NCBI RefSeq assembly: GCF_007860175.1
Contig: NZ_SJPX01000004.1
Location: forward strand, 434,001 to 498,000
From: Rubripirellula reticaptiva
GTDB lineage: Bacteria; Planctomycetota; Planctomycetia; Pirellulales; Pirellulaceae
Length of the DNA: 64,000 nucleotides
Direction: 5' to 3'
The notes under the pieces were generated by a model. That model searched no databases. It saw nothing but the letters and a program-made list of their open reading frames with translations, and was not told the origin of the DNA. Position numbers and translations under genes: made by a program. Below, one piece after another: positions 31,006 through 38,999 of the stretch (position 1 is its first letter; every line of letters starts with the position of its first letter).

Positions 31006-32376
31006 TTAGCGGCTGATGTTTTGGGGCGGTTCGAAGGCGGTTTCGTTCGGCCGAACCAGCAACGTGGACTGTCCAATCGCGATCCCTAGCATCGTGAAGA
31101 ATAGGATCGATTCAGGGCGGATTGGACCCAAGAACGAGTCGCCGAGTTGCGACCAACCGGCGAACCAGACCGTGATCGTGATTACCATCACCGCGATTTG
31201 CCGCTGGAACAGATTGCCATGTCTGAGCGACATCGAAACGCCGAACGCTTGAATCAGTGCAAACGCAAACATCAAGAAGCCGATCGCGCCGGTCGACGCC
31301 AGGATCTGTAACGCCAAGTTATGGGCGGTATAATTGTGCGTTTCATTCCAAACGTGCAGCTTTCCCGTTTCGCTTGTCACAAAATAGCCGTGACCGATAA
31401 GCATCGATTTTTTGTATTCGGCCCACACTGCTTCCCACAATTCGCCGCGCCCGGATCCCGCTTTGATTTGTTCGCTCGACTGACCGCGTGAAACAAATTG
31501 AGTGCCCGCATCGGCCGTCGATGATACAAGTTCAAAACCAGGATCAAAAAGTAACAGAGCAAACGCCAGCACTGCGCCAGTGAAAATCGCGATCGCCCGT
31601 TGTCGATTGCTGCTGTACCAGAACAGGATCGCACCGATCGTGACCACTCCCATCGCCAATGCCGTACGACTATTCGACAGTACAAGAACCGCGCCGTGGA
31701 TGATCAAGCTGGGGGCGATCAGTTTTCTGGCCCACATGAAACCGCCAACCCAGTGGCAAAGGACGGGCAGCAACAGACCTAGCGACGCGGTAGCACCGGC
31801 GGCGGTCGGGTGAATCAGTCCATCGCCGCCGCTATGAATTCGCCCGCGATCGAGTCCAGACATCTCGGGATTGATCAGGTACGCGATCAAAACCACTGCA
31901 CTGGAAACCAAGAACATCCAATTGAGATGTTGCAGCAACTGCTTTGCACGATCCCCGTTGACGCTAAGGAACGCGACGATCGAGGCGAACAACAGCATTG
32001 CCACCAAGCCGCCTGATTGGGCAATGGTCACTGATTTCAAGGGCGACCACAGAACACTCGTCAGCGTCCATCCCAAAAACAGATAGAAAGGAGCAAGTGG
32101 GTTAAGGACTCGTTTCAATGTTCGGCTGGACCACACGCTGGCGATCGCTGCGACACCGCCGCCGCAGGCAACCGCTAGCACGACCAGCTTTGCTAGGTCG
32201 AGTGGTTGCCATGACTGGGTATAAGTCGTCGATGGCATCGTGTAGACCATGATCGAAAGCGACCACAGCGAAAGCTTTGCGAACGTATCAAGCCAGCGAA
32301 CCTTCCGAGGCTCGATGCTTGTCGTCGGTTCGCTTGCAGGGTTTATCAAAACCGGCGATGAGTGAAGGGTCGACAT
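31006..32376 (-). CDS. O-antigen ligase/polymerase (Wzy/WaaL type)
   Basis: 456 residues, about ten to twelve membrane helices. The signature region of the Wzy_C family is GHGYFVTSETG then ETHNYTAHNLALQILASTGA, with the His of the large periplasmic loop that is conserved in O-antigen ligases. These proteins join or polymerise oligosaccharide units at the periplasmic face of the inner membrane. The start codon lies 9 bases downstream of the Wzz-like stop codon, so the two are co-transcribed and probably make or size the same polysaccharide. Confidence 0.85.
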   Translation of the reverse strand: MSTLHSSPVLINPASEPTTSIEPRKVRWLDTFAKLSLWSLSIMVYTMPSTTYTQSWQPLDLAKLVVLAVACGGGVAAIASVWSSRTLKRVLNPLAPFYLFLGWTLTSVLWSPLKSVTIAQSGGLVAMLLFASIVAFLSVNGDRAKQLLQHLNWMFLVSSAVVLIAYLINPEMSGLDRGRIHSGGDGLIHPTAAGATASLGLLLPVLCHWVGGFMWARKLIAPSLIIHGAVLVLSNSRTALAMGVVTIGAILFWYSSNRQRAIAIFTGAVLAFALLLFDPGFELVSSTADAGTQFVSRGQSSEQIKAGSGRGELWEAVWAEYKKSMLIGHGYFVTSETGKLHVWNETHNYTAHNLALQILASTGAIGFLMFAFALIQAFGVSMSLRHGNLFQRQIAVMVITITVWFAGWSQLGDSFLGPIRPESILFFTMLGIAIGQSTLLVRPNETAFEPPQNISR

Positions 32377-32385
32377 CGCGATGAA

Positions 32386-34029
32386 TCAGTTTTTGTTAGC
32401 CGTCGCGACTTCACTTATCCCAACGGGCTTCGCCGACATGCTGTGGCTCGACTTGGAAATGTCGGTTTCATAGTGCGGCGAACCGATGGATGATTCCTTT
32501 TCGCTCGCCTCACCTCGTTGCTCGAATTTCCAGTCGCGGTGGTTGGCTCGAGTGGCTGCTATTTCGCGTTGCCTTGATCCACGGATCTCTAGCAGTACAG
32601 GCAAGCTTATCGCTGCGGCACATGCGGCCAAGAATCCGGCGACCGCACATAGTCCTTTGTTGGGAGTGACAGGGCGTTCTTCCAGTGACGCCGACTGGAC
32701 GACGTTGACACTGGTGAATTGTTGATCAGCAAGGACTTCGTCGAGTCGAGCTTGTTCTAGCTTTTCGCTGTGACGAGCGTACCGGTCTTCCAGCAGGGTT
32801 ACTTCGTTTGAAGCAGTCGCGATGCTTTGTTCGTTCCGGTTAAGTTCAGCGAGTTCGGCTTCGATGGCTGTTTTTTTCAGGAGCAGCGATTTCTGTTTTT
32901 CGGTGGCGCCGGATAGCGTCGCTTCATCAAGCATTCGGTACTCGACCAATTGTTGATAGGCCGGATTGACCGAGCGGGTGACTTCGACTCGCTCGTTGTC
33001 TTGTTCGTTGACGATTTTTGCGGCTTCTTCAAGTTGACGTTCGATTGCGACAAGTTTGGGGTGTCCGGCGTTGTACTTGCTAAGCAGGTCTTTCTGTTGG
33101 ACTTCTAAGTCGAACAATTGATTTCGCATCATTGCGCGGCCTTCGTCGGCGATGCCAGTGACCTCTTCAGTGATGGTTTCATCAAACCCGGTTAGCATCT
33201 TGTCGTAGGACTTTAAACGCGAACCCAGCGAAGCGATCTCGGAATCGGTTTCAATCAAGCTGTCTCGCACCTTGGACAGTTGAGCTTCGATCAGTTTTTG
33301 CTGTCCGTCGATCGTGACCAAATTCGATTTGTTCTTGATCTGATACAAATCGGCTCGTGCTTGGCTTAGCTGATCGCGAAGGGCGACGCCCTGTTCAGTA
33401 AAAAATGCGAACGTGCCGGGGGTGCGATTGACCTTAGAGTGTTGTTCGAGGTAGCTGTCGACCCAAGCGGCGACAACGGCTTGAGCGACGTCGGGCGACT
33501 TCGTTTTGTAGCCAATCGACACGACGCTTGATTCACTGGCGGCATAGATCCCGATGCCTTTGGCCAATGATGTCAACGCAACTTCGCGAGGCGTCACCGG
33601 GTCGATCGATGAAACTTTGCCTTTTGCTTTGGCGATGTTCTCGGCCAGCCATTTCGGAATGATCGACTCGCCTGCTTCACCTGAACCGTCGTCTTCGGCT
33701 TGTTTCGTACCTTTGATGACCACGTCCACGCCGATTTGGTCGATGACGCGTTCAAGGATCTCGCGACTATGCATGACGCCGATCGCAGACTGGATTTCGT
33801 TCTCACGCGTTTGTTGCAAGCTTATCGTTTCGCCTACGGAGTTTGCCGTCGGGTCCAAGCTGACGCTTTCACGGCCGATCCTTAGCAGCAACTTGGCTTC
33901 GGAATGGTAAGCGCGAGGTGCAAACAGAATCACCATGACCGTGACAGACATCACGGAAACAAAAATAAGAAAAGCCAGGAGCCAATGTCGCTTGATTGCG
34001 TAGGTCCATTGTTCGAGAGAGTTCGGCAT
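32386..34029 (-). CDS. Wzz/GumC-like polysaccharide chain-length protein
   Basis: 547 residues from ATG 34029; an upstream GTG at 34092 would add 21 residues. An N-terminal membrane helix (HWLLAFLIFVSVMSVTVMVI) is followed by the Wzz domain (YHSEAKLLLRIGRESVSLDP), a long periplasmic coiled coil (about 200-420, many Glu/Gln/Lys/Leu), and a second membrane helix (LCAVAGFLAACAAAISLPVL). A tyrosine kinase domain is missing, because the C-terminal tail is a short Ser/Glu-rich segment. Such proteins control chain length or export of surface polysaccharide together with a polymerase. The Ser/Thr kinase gene lies 327 bases upstream on the same strand. Confidence 0.85.
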   Translation of the reverse strand: MPNSLEQWTYAIKRHWLLAFLIFVSVMSVTVMVILFAPRAYHSEAKLLLRIGRESVSLDPTANSVGETISLQQTRENEIQSAIGVMHSREILERVIDQIGVDVVIKGTKQAEDDGSGEAGESIIPKWLAENIAKAKGKVSSIDPVTPREVALTSLAKGIGIYAASESSVVSIGYKTKSPDVAQAVVAAWVDSYLEQHSKVNRTPGTFAFFTEQGVALRDQLSQARADLYQIKNKSNLVTIDGQQKLIEAQLSKVRDSLIETDSEIASLGSRLKSYDKMLTGFDETITEEVTGIADEGRAMMRNQLFDLEVQQKDLLSKYNAGHPKLVAIERQLEEAAKIVNEQDNERVEVTRSVNPAYQQLVEYRMLDEATLSGATEKQKSLLLKKTAIEAELAELNRNEQSIATASNEVTLLEDRYARHSEKLEQARLDEVLADQQFTSVNVVQSASLEERPVTPNKGLCAVAGFLAACAAAISLPVLLEIRGSRQREIAATRANHRDWKFEQRGEASEKESSIGSPHYETDISKSSHSMSAKPVGISEVATANKN

Positions 34030-34356
34030 TGGATCGGGCGGTTTTGAAGAGAGGAGGACGCATGTTTTGTCGCAAATGGGCGACACACACAACTCACTTT
34101 AACCGCCCGATAAATAGATAAAACCTACCAATTCGGCATTCCCAGCCATTCCTGCCACCAGTGGGGGCCCTGTAAACCGGATGATCCGTATAACCTGAAC
34201 TCGGACGATTGTTGCATGGCGTCTGTTGCATGGCGTCGCATTAGGAGAGAGAAGTCATGGTCCTGCCGTCGCGAACGTCCTCGATCCATTTGCTGCATCG
34301 CCACCCAGGCCGAAATACTTGCCTTCGCAGCCTGAAGACCAGAGTGACATGAGATA
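34030..34356. other. Spacer between Wzz-like and kinase genes, with 14-base tandem repeat
   Basis: 327 bases without a supported gene. It contains a perfect tandem duplication of a 14-base unit (tgttgcatggcgtc, 34210-34223 and 34224-34237). No terminator with a T-tract was found. A 100-residue open frame on the minus strand overlaps the end of the kinase gene and has no recognisable features. Confidence 0.4.
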
Positions 34357-35694
34357 TTAAATTCGGTCATGCAACAAAAAGCCGATGATCGCGCCAGCCA
34401 GCAGGCTGATGGGAATCGCGATCGCAAGTGAAATCGCGATCGGCATGATGTGGCTCCGTCGCCGAACTGGCGTCGATTCCAATTCGAACCCTAGCGGCAA
34501 GGATCCTCCGGACGTTTGCGAATGAACCGCGGAGTCCAATTCCCCGATCGACACCGCGCTGCCGGACAGTTGTGGTGTCTCGGGAAGTTCGCGGATTTGA
34601 GATGGTTCGTGAGGCGGTGGTGGTGGCGTCCACTGTCGATGGTCGTCGCTTGATGCCAGAGAACCGTGGTTGATCGCTGATGCGGCGCTAGCCCACGGTT
34701 CCAATCGTTCGGCTACTTCAGCAGCCGATGGAATGCGGCGGGCTGGATCTTTTTCCATCATGTCGGCGATCGTGTCGACAAAGTCTTCTGATAGATCCGG
34801 CGTCAAGTTTCGAGGGTGCCAAGGAGTCTCTTCACAGTGACGGCGGCATTTTGATCGCGAGTCGCCGCCCGGAAATGGGACCTTGCCTGTGACCGTGTAG
34901 TACAGCGTGCAGCCGAGAGCGTAGATATCCGAAAGCGGGCCGACCGACATTGGGTCGCGAATCTGCTCGGGTGACAAGTAATCGGCGGTGCCGACAATCT
35001 TTCCGGCTCGCGGATCGTCCTGCAGTCCCATGCTCCAAGCCGCCAAACCGATGTCCGACAATTTGGCGTGACCGTCGGGCGTGACCAAGATGTTGCCCGG
35101 CTTGATGTCGCGGTGAATCAGCCCCAGGTCATGGGCATATTGCAGTCCCATCGCCACCTGCGAAATGATCAGCGCCGCTTCGCCCATCGATAGCGGACCC
35201 TGGCTGCGGACCAACCGTCGCAAATCCGTGCCCGGCACGTACTCGGTCACCAGGTAATGGACTTTGCCATCTTGGCCGGCGTCGAAGGCCCGGACCACAT
35301 AGGGGCTGTCGAGTCCGGCTTGAACGCGAATTTCTCGGCGGAAACTGTCTCGCGATTCGTGAGTTGATTTTTCACGGGGCAGCACCTTCACGGCGCACTC
35401 TCGGCCCATCACTTGATGGACCGCTTTGAACACTCGTCCCATGCCGCCCTGGCCGATAAAGTCGGTGATCAAGTACGGCCCAAGGGTCAGTTTGGTGCGT
35501 CCATCGCGAAGTTGGTTGGCCTGATACTGAGTCACGATGCCGCTGCGGACCAGGGCTTCGGCGACAGCCTCGGGTTCGCGAGTGCCGGCAATTTCGACGG
35601 CGCGAGCGAACTTCGAAACGCTGACCAATCCGCTGCGAATGGCGGCTTCTTCGAAAGTCGGTGGTGTGGGCGCGGCGTCGATAGCGGTCGTCAC
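34357..35694 (-). CDS. Membrane-anchored Hanks-type Ser/Thr protein kinase
   Basis: 445 residues. About 75 N-terminal residues (helical, DUF-like) precede the kinase domain (about 70-330): glycine loop IGQGGMGRVF, VAIK-type Lys in CAVKVL, catalytic loop HRDIKPGNIL, SPEQ of the activation segment, and a C-lobe with SDIYALGCTLYYT. The DFG motif reads DIG, so the metal-binding Asp is kept but the Phe is changed. A Pro/Ser-rich linker (340-405) and one C-terminal membrane helix (IAISLAIAIPISLLAGAIIGF) place the kinase in the cytoplasm. It begins 7 bases after the GH38-like gene, so the two are probably one operon; it may regulate polysaccharide synthesis. Confidence 0.93.
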   Translation of the reverse strand: MTTAIDAAPTPPTFEEAAIRSGLVSVSKFARAVEIAGTREPEAVAEALVRSGIVTQYQANQLRDGRTKLTLGPYLITDFIGQGGMGRVFKAVHQVMGRECAVKVLPREKSTHESRDSFRREIRVQAGLDSPYVVRAFDAGQDGKVHYLVTEYVPGTDLRRLVRSQGPLSMGEAALIISQVAMGLQYAHDLGLIHRDIKPGNILVTPDGHAKLSDIGLAAWSMGLQDDPRAGKIVGTADYLSPEQIRDPMSVGPLSDIYALGCTLYYTVTGKVPFPGGDSRSKCRRHCEETPWHPRNLTPDLSEDFVDTIADMMEKDPARRIPSAAEVAERLEPWASAASAINHGSLASSDDHRQWTPPPPPHEPSQIRELPETPQLSGSAVSIGELDSAVHSQTSGGSLPLGFELESTPVRRRSHIMPIAISLAIAIPISLLAGAIIGFLLHDRI

Positions 35695-35701
35695 TTTTTA
35701 G

Positions 35702-38617
35702 CTATGAATCAAATACGACTAAAAGGTCGGCAAACGCATGCGAGGCAAGTGAAAGCGTGACCTGGTCTTCCTTGCTTTTTAACCGATTGGCGGCATCCTC
35801 GCTTGGCTCGTCAAGGTTGCGAAAATCGCTTTCATTTTCGCTGCCGGCCAAGCATGCAAATCGCACGTCACGGAAGAATCGCAAGGTCGCCTTGCAAGCC
35901 TTGGGGCGAGTCTGGATCACTCGCATCATCGCGGCAAGTTTGCCGTCGGATCGGCGAAAGACTTCCATCGAACTGATCGATAAGTCTTTCGGCGCACTGT
36001 GAACCATCCAGCCAATATCGGGCGTGTTTTCCGAGGCATCAACTTGCACTTCGACAGGTCCAGCGATCATCGACTTGGCGATTGTGATTGGATTAGAAAC
36101 ATCGAATCCATAATGAATTGTGAATGCGGCTTGCGTTTCCCCTTTAACGCTTAGAAGCGTGTCAAAGAAGCGTTCGCCGATTTTGCGGTGAAACGCTAGG
36201 CCTGCCGATCCGATCGTGGTTTGCCGATCCACTTCGTCGATCAATAAGCCCAGTGGCGACACCAGACGCCGTCCGCCGCCGCGGTGCACTTTGTCACGCA
36301 GCAAGACGCGACAGGTCGATGCATCGGAGGCCACTGCAACTCGGGCGGCAAGGTAGCTCGTCCAAGGATCATCGGCGAATTCGGCTTGGGGCTTGACGTC
36401 ACCGCTGACCACGATGACTCGACTGCCACGCAGCAATGTGTAAGTGATCGTGAACGTTGCCAGAACTTTGTCTTCGTCGTCCGTGATTCGTCCGGTGGCT
36501 TCGATCACTCCCTTTGCGAGTGTCGACTCGGTGACGCGCAGCTTTTCACACTTCATCTGCGTTTCGGATTTTTCTGCTTGCCCGGCAAGTCCAACCGCAA
36601 TTAGCCGCATCGAGAAACGGTTGCCTCGCGTGGCGCCGCTATAGACGCCGGAAATGCCACCTGATTCGGGGTGGATCGTGGCTTCCAAGAATTCGTTTTG
36701 CAGCCGTCCGCCTTGGCCCGATGAAGTCATTGCAATCGACGTTGGGCTGCCCAGCCATTTGTTGCGCAGCCAAGTTCTCGCAGACGACATGCCGCTGCGG
36801 TCGCCTTTTCCGGTTCCGCTACGCAGGGTGACAAAGCCGCAGGCTGGGATGTCCACCGTTGATCCGGTGCCGCCCGCAACGGACGAACTGGCGTAGACAT
36901 GTTTGCCGCGTTTGGGAGTGAATGGCAACACGACGTCATCGCGAACGCCAATCGAATGTGGGTTCACCAGCAGTCGTGATTTGCCTTGGTTGCTCGCCAT
37001 CGCGCCGATCGCTTCGGCGAACTGTTGAGGCGAGTTGATTAGGGATACTCCGTCCGGTTTGCCGGTTGCCAAGGCCGTCATCCCAGCCAGCATGGAATCG
37101 CGTTCGGCAAGGATGCCGTCGCGAAACGCAGATGCGATGCTAGAGAGCGGATTGGCCGTTTTTGATTCAACTTGATCGGTGAGCAATTGGGCCGAGTCGG
37201 GCGAGGCTGCCGAAGCGCCGCCGTGGTGATAGGGATGTTCGCCGTCGGTAAAGTACCGGTCGATCCGCCAGAAACGTCCGAGCGCTACGCACCATGATCC
37301 GACTCGCCGCAAGTCGTGGAAACTGTCGCATCCCTGTTCCGGCCAATGGGCCAACAGTGCCGTCGCGACTTCGCCGCTGTCGATCGCTTCACCGAGCTTG
37401 GCGCCGATTGCCAGAAACGCAGCATCGCTGTTCGCATCGATCGGTTTGGCCGTCAGAGCTTCAATCTCGGCTCCGCCTGACTGCAGGATCACTTTGGCTT
37501 CGTCTCCGAATCCGCTACCGCCGGCGAAATCGATCGGAATCATGCCTCGGTATCCCAATCCGATGATCGTCTTGGTCATATCCGACGGCGTTGCTCCTTG
37601 TATTCGTCCGTACACTGCCGGCGGTGCGCCGATGTGATTCGTCACATCGCGGTGGGCGTCCTGAAACGCCGACTGGGCCTGGACCAACGTCATCGCATCG
37701 AGTTGTTGGTTCGGATCCGGGCCGCCACCGGCCCAGCCAATCGATCCGTTTTTAAGGCGGTCGATGAAGTCTTTTGCAGCTGAGTTTTGGGCGGTTGGCT
37801 GGGAACTGGATTGGGCCAGCTCGGTCAGGCTGGATGCGGCGCCCGAGTCGATCAGCACGCTGGTCGGCGTCGCCAGTCGAGGCGAGTCTTTGCGGACTTG
37901 GTCGCTGAACCGATGGGGGGCTTCCGACCAGGATTTGACTAGTTTTTCGACCGTTGAGGCCGTCGAAAGCGTCAAGTCGATCAGGTGAGGGTCGGACGTG
38001 AAGTAGTGATCGCGTTCCTCGGCCAGCGAATCAAAGACTTCGTGAAGCGAGGCAATGGCTGCGGACGCATCGCCGGCCAAAAACGCTTTTGCGGCCGTCA
38101 CGATCCGTGTTTGCAGGAAAATCTCGTCTAAATTGCTGGTGTAGCGCAGCCGGCGAGTCATCACCTGGATCTGCAGCGCCGCGTACCCCGCCGCATAGAA
38201 GTCTGCGACGCCGACGCGTCGCACCAGATCCGCCGAACCGTCCGAATCGCTCGTGTTTTCCAGTGATTCGGTCAATTCATTGCACGGTGCAATGCCCATC
38301 GCGGCGATCATTTCGTCGCGTGATTTCCCGGTGATCCACTGGCAATCAGGGTTGTTTTGAGCGCGAGCCTCGTAGCCATCCGGCAGTTTCACCAGGCTGG
38401 GCTGGGGCGCGACCATGATTCGCTTGCCCGCCGGTTCGGGTGGCGCATCGGCGCGATACCAGGCCGGCGTTTGCTCGGTTTGGGCCAGCAAACGTGGATG
38501 CCAAAGCGCTGTCCAAGCGCCTAGCAGGCTGCGCGCGTCGTCATCCGACAACTTGGCGGGGAAGTCTTCCAGCGTCGAAGCCGGGATCAGAATGCAACAC
38601 TCGTCAAAGACTGGCAT
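35702..38617 (-). CDS. Large GH38-like (alpha-mannosidase-like) protein
   Basis: 971 residues, no clear signal peptide. Weak but repeated similarity to the GH38/GH57-like glycosidase group: a central segment with RIQGATPSDMTKTIIGLGYR, and the C-terminal beta-rich part of alpha-mannosidases with LQNEFLEATIHPESGGISGV followed by jelly-roll-like strands. I could not place a catalytic Asp with certainty, so activity is open. The N-terminal 270 residues are helical and unrecognised. It may act on mannose-containing glycans, or it may be a related protein with lost activity. It is the first gene of the minus-strand group with the kinase, Wzz-like protein and polymerase. Confidence 0.55.
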   Translation of the reverse strand: MPVFDECCILIPASTLEDFPAKLSDDDARSLLGAWTALWHPRLLAQTEQTPAWYRADAPPEPAGKRIMVAPQPSLVKLPDGYEARAQNNPDCQWITGKSRDEMIAAMGIAPCNELTESLENTSDSDGSADLVRRVGVADFYAAGYAALQIQVMTRRLRYTSNLDEIFLQTRIVTAAKAFLAGDASAAIASLHEVFDSLAEERDHYFTSDPHLIDLTLSTASTVEKLVKSWSEAPHRFSDQVRKDSPRLATPTSVLIDSGAASSLTELAQSSSQPTAQNSAAKDFIDRLKNGSIGWAGGGPDPNQQLDAMTLVQAQSAFQDAHRDVTNHIGAPPAVYGRIQGATPSDMTKTIIGLGYRGMIPIDFAGGSGFGDEAKVILQSGGAEIEALTAKPIDANSDAAFLAIGAKLGEAIDSGEVATALLAHWPEQGCDSFHDLRRVGSWCVALGRFWRIDRYFTDGEHPYHHGGASAASPDSAQLLTDQVESKTANPLSSIASAFRDGILAERDSMLAGMTALATGKPDGVSLINSPQQFAEAIGAMASNQGKSRLLVNPHSIGVRDDVVLPFTPKRGKHVYASSSVAGGTGSTVDIPACGFVTLRSGTGKGDRSGMSSARTWLRNKWLGSPTSIAMTSSGQGGRLQNEFLEATIHPESGGISGVYSGATRGNRFSMRLIAVGLAGQAEKSETQMKCEKLRVTESTLAKGVIEATGRITDDEDKVLATFTITYTLLRGSRVIVVSGDVKPQAEFADDPWTSYLAARVAVASDASTCRVLLRDKVHRGGGRRLVSPLGLLIDEVDRQTTIGSAGLAFHRKIGERFFDTLLSVKGETQAAFTIHYGFDVSNPITIAKSMIAGPVEVQVDASENTPDIGWMVHSAPKDLSISSMEVFRRSDGKLAAMMRVIQTRPKACKATLRFFRDVRFACLAGSENESDFRNLDEPSEDAANRLKSKEDQVTLSLASHAFADLLVVFDS

Positions 38618-38999
38618 ATCGGAGTAAAAAGTTTGACTTGGGGTTCAATGAATCAATAGAATGGGGTTAGCGCCGTTCACAGCACCGTCATCTTCATCGC
38701 TGCTGAGCGGCAACTTTGCATAGCAACTTATCGCACTTATCCAAAATCATTCCGTCGATTCGTTACAGTCGGCCGTTCAGTCGGCGAGTTTCGGTCAGCA
38801 ATTTGATCTTCGCGTACTTTTGGCCGCAATTCGCATTAAACTGGCGAACTGTCTGCGGATTGTACCGATCGACGCGCTGCTTGAACCGGCCCAGCGACTA
38901 GCCTAGTCGGTTTCCGGGCAGAAATGACTGTTCGACACGATTAGCGACTCTGCGACAAAACCTGACCCCACCCGTTTTCCAACACACCAAGCAACCATC
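38618..38999. other. Divergent intergenic region upstream of the PilM-like operon
   Basis: 382 bases between the GH38-like gene (minus) and the PilM-like gene (plus), so promoters for both are expected here. I see no convincing -35/-10 pair, no terminator and no supported small gene. Confidence 0.4.

Noticed and set aside
34125-34427. Small 100-residue frame between kinase and Wzz-like genes
   Set aside because: It overlaps the end of the kinase gene, contains the 14-base tandem repeat, and shows no domain or good ribosome site.
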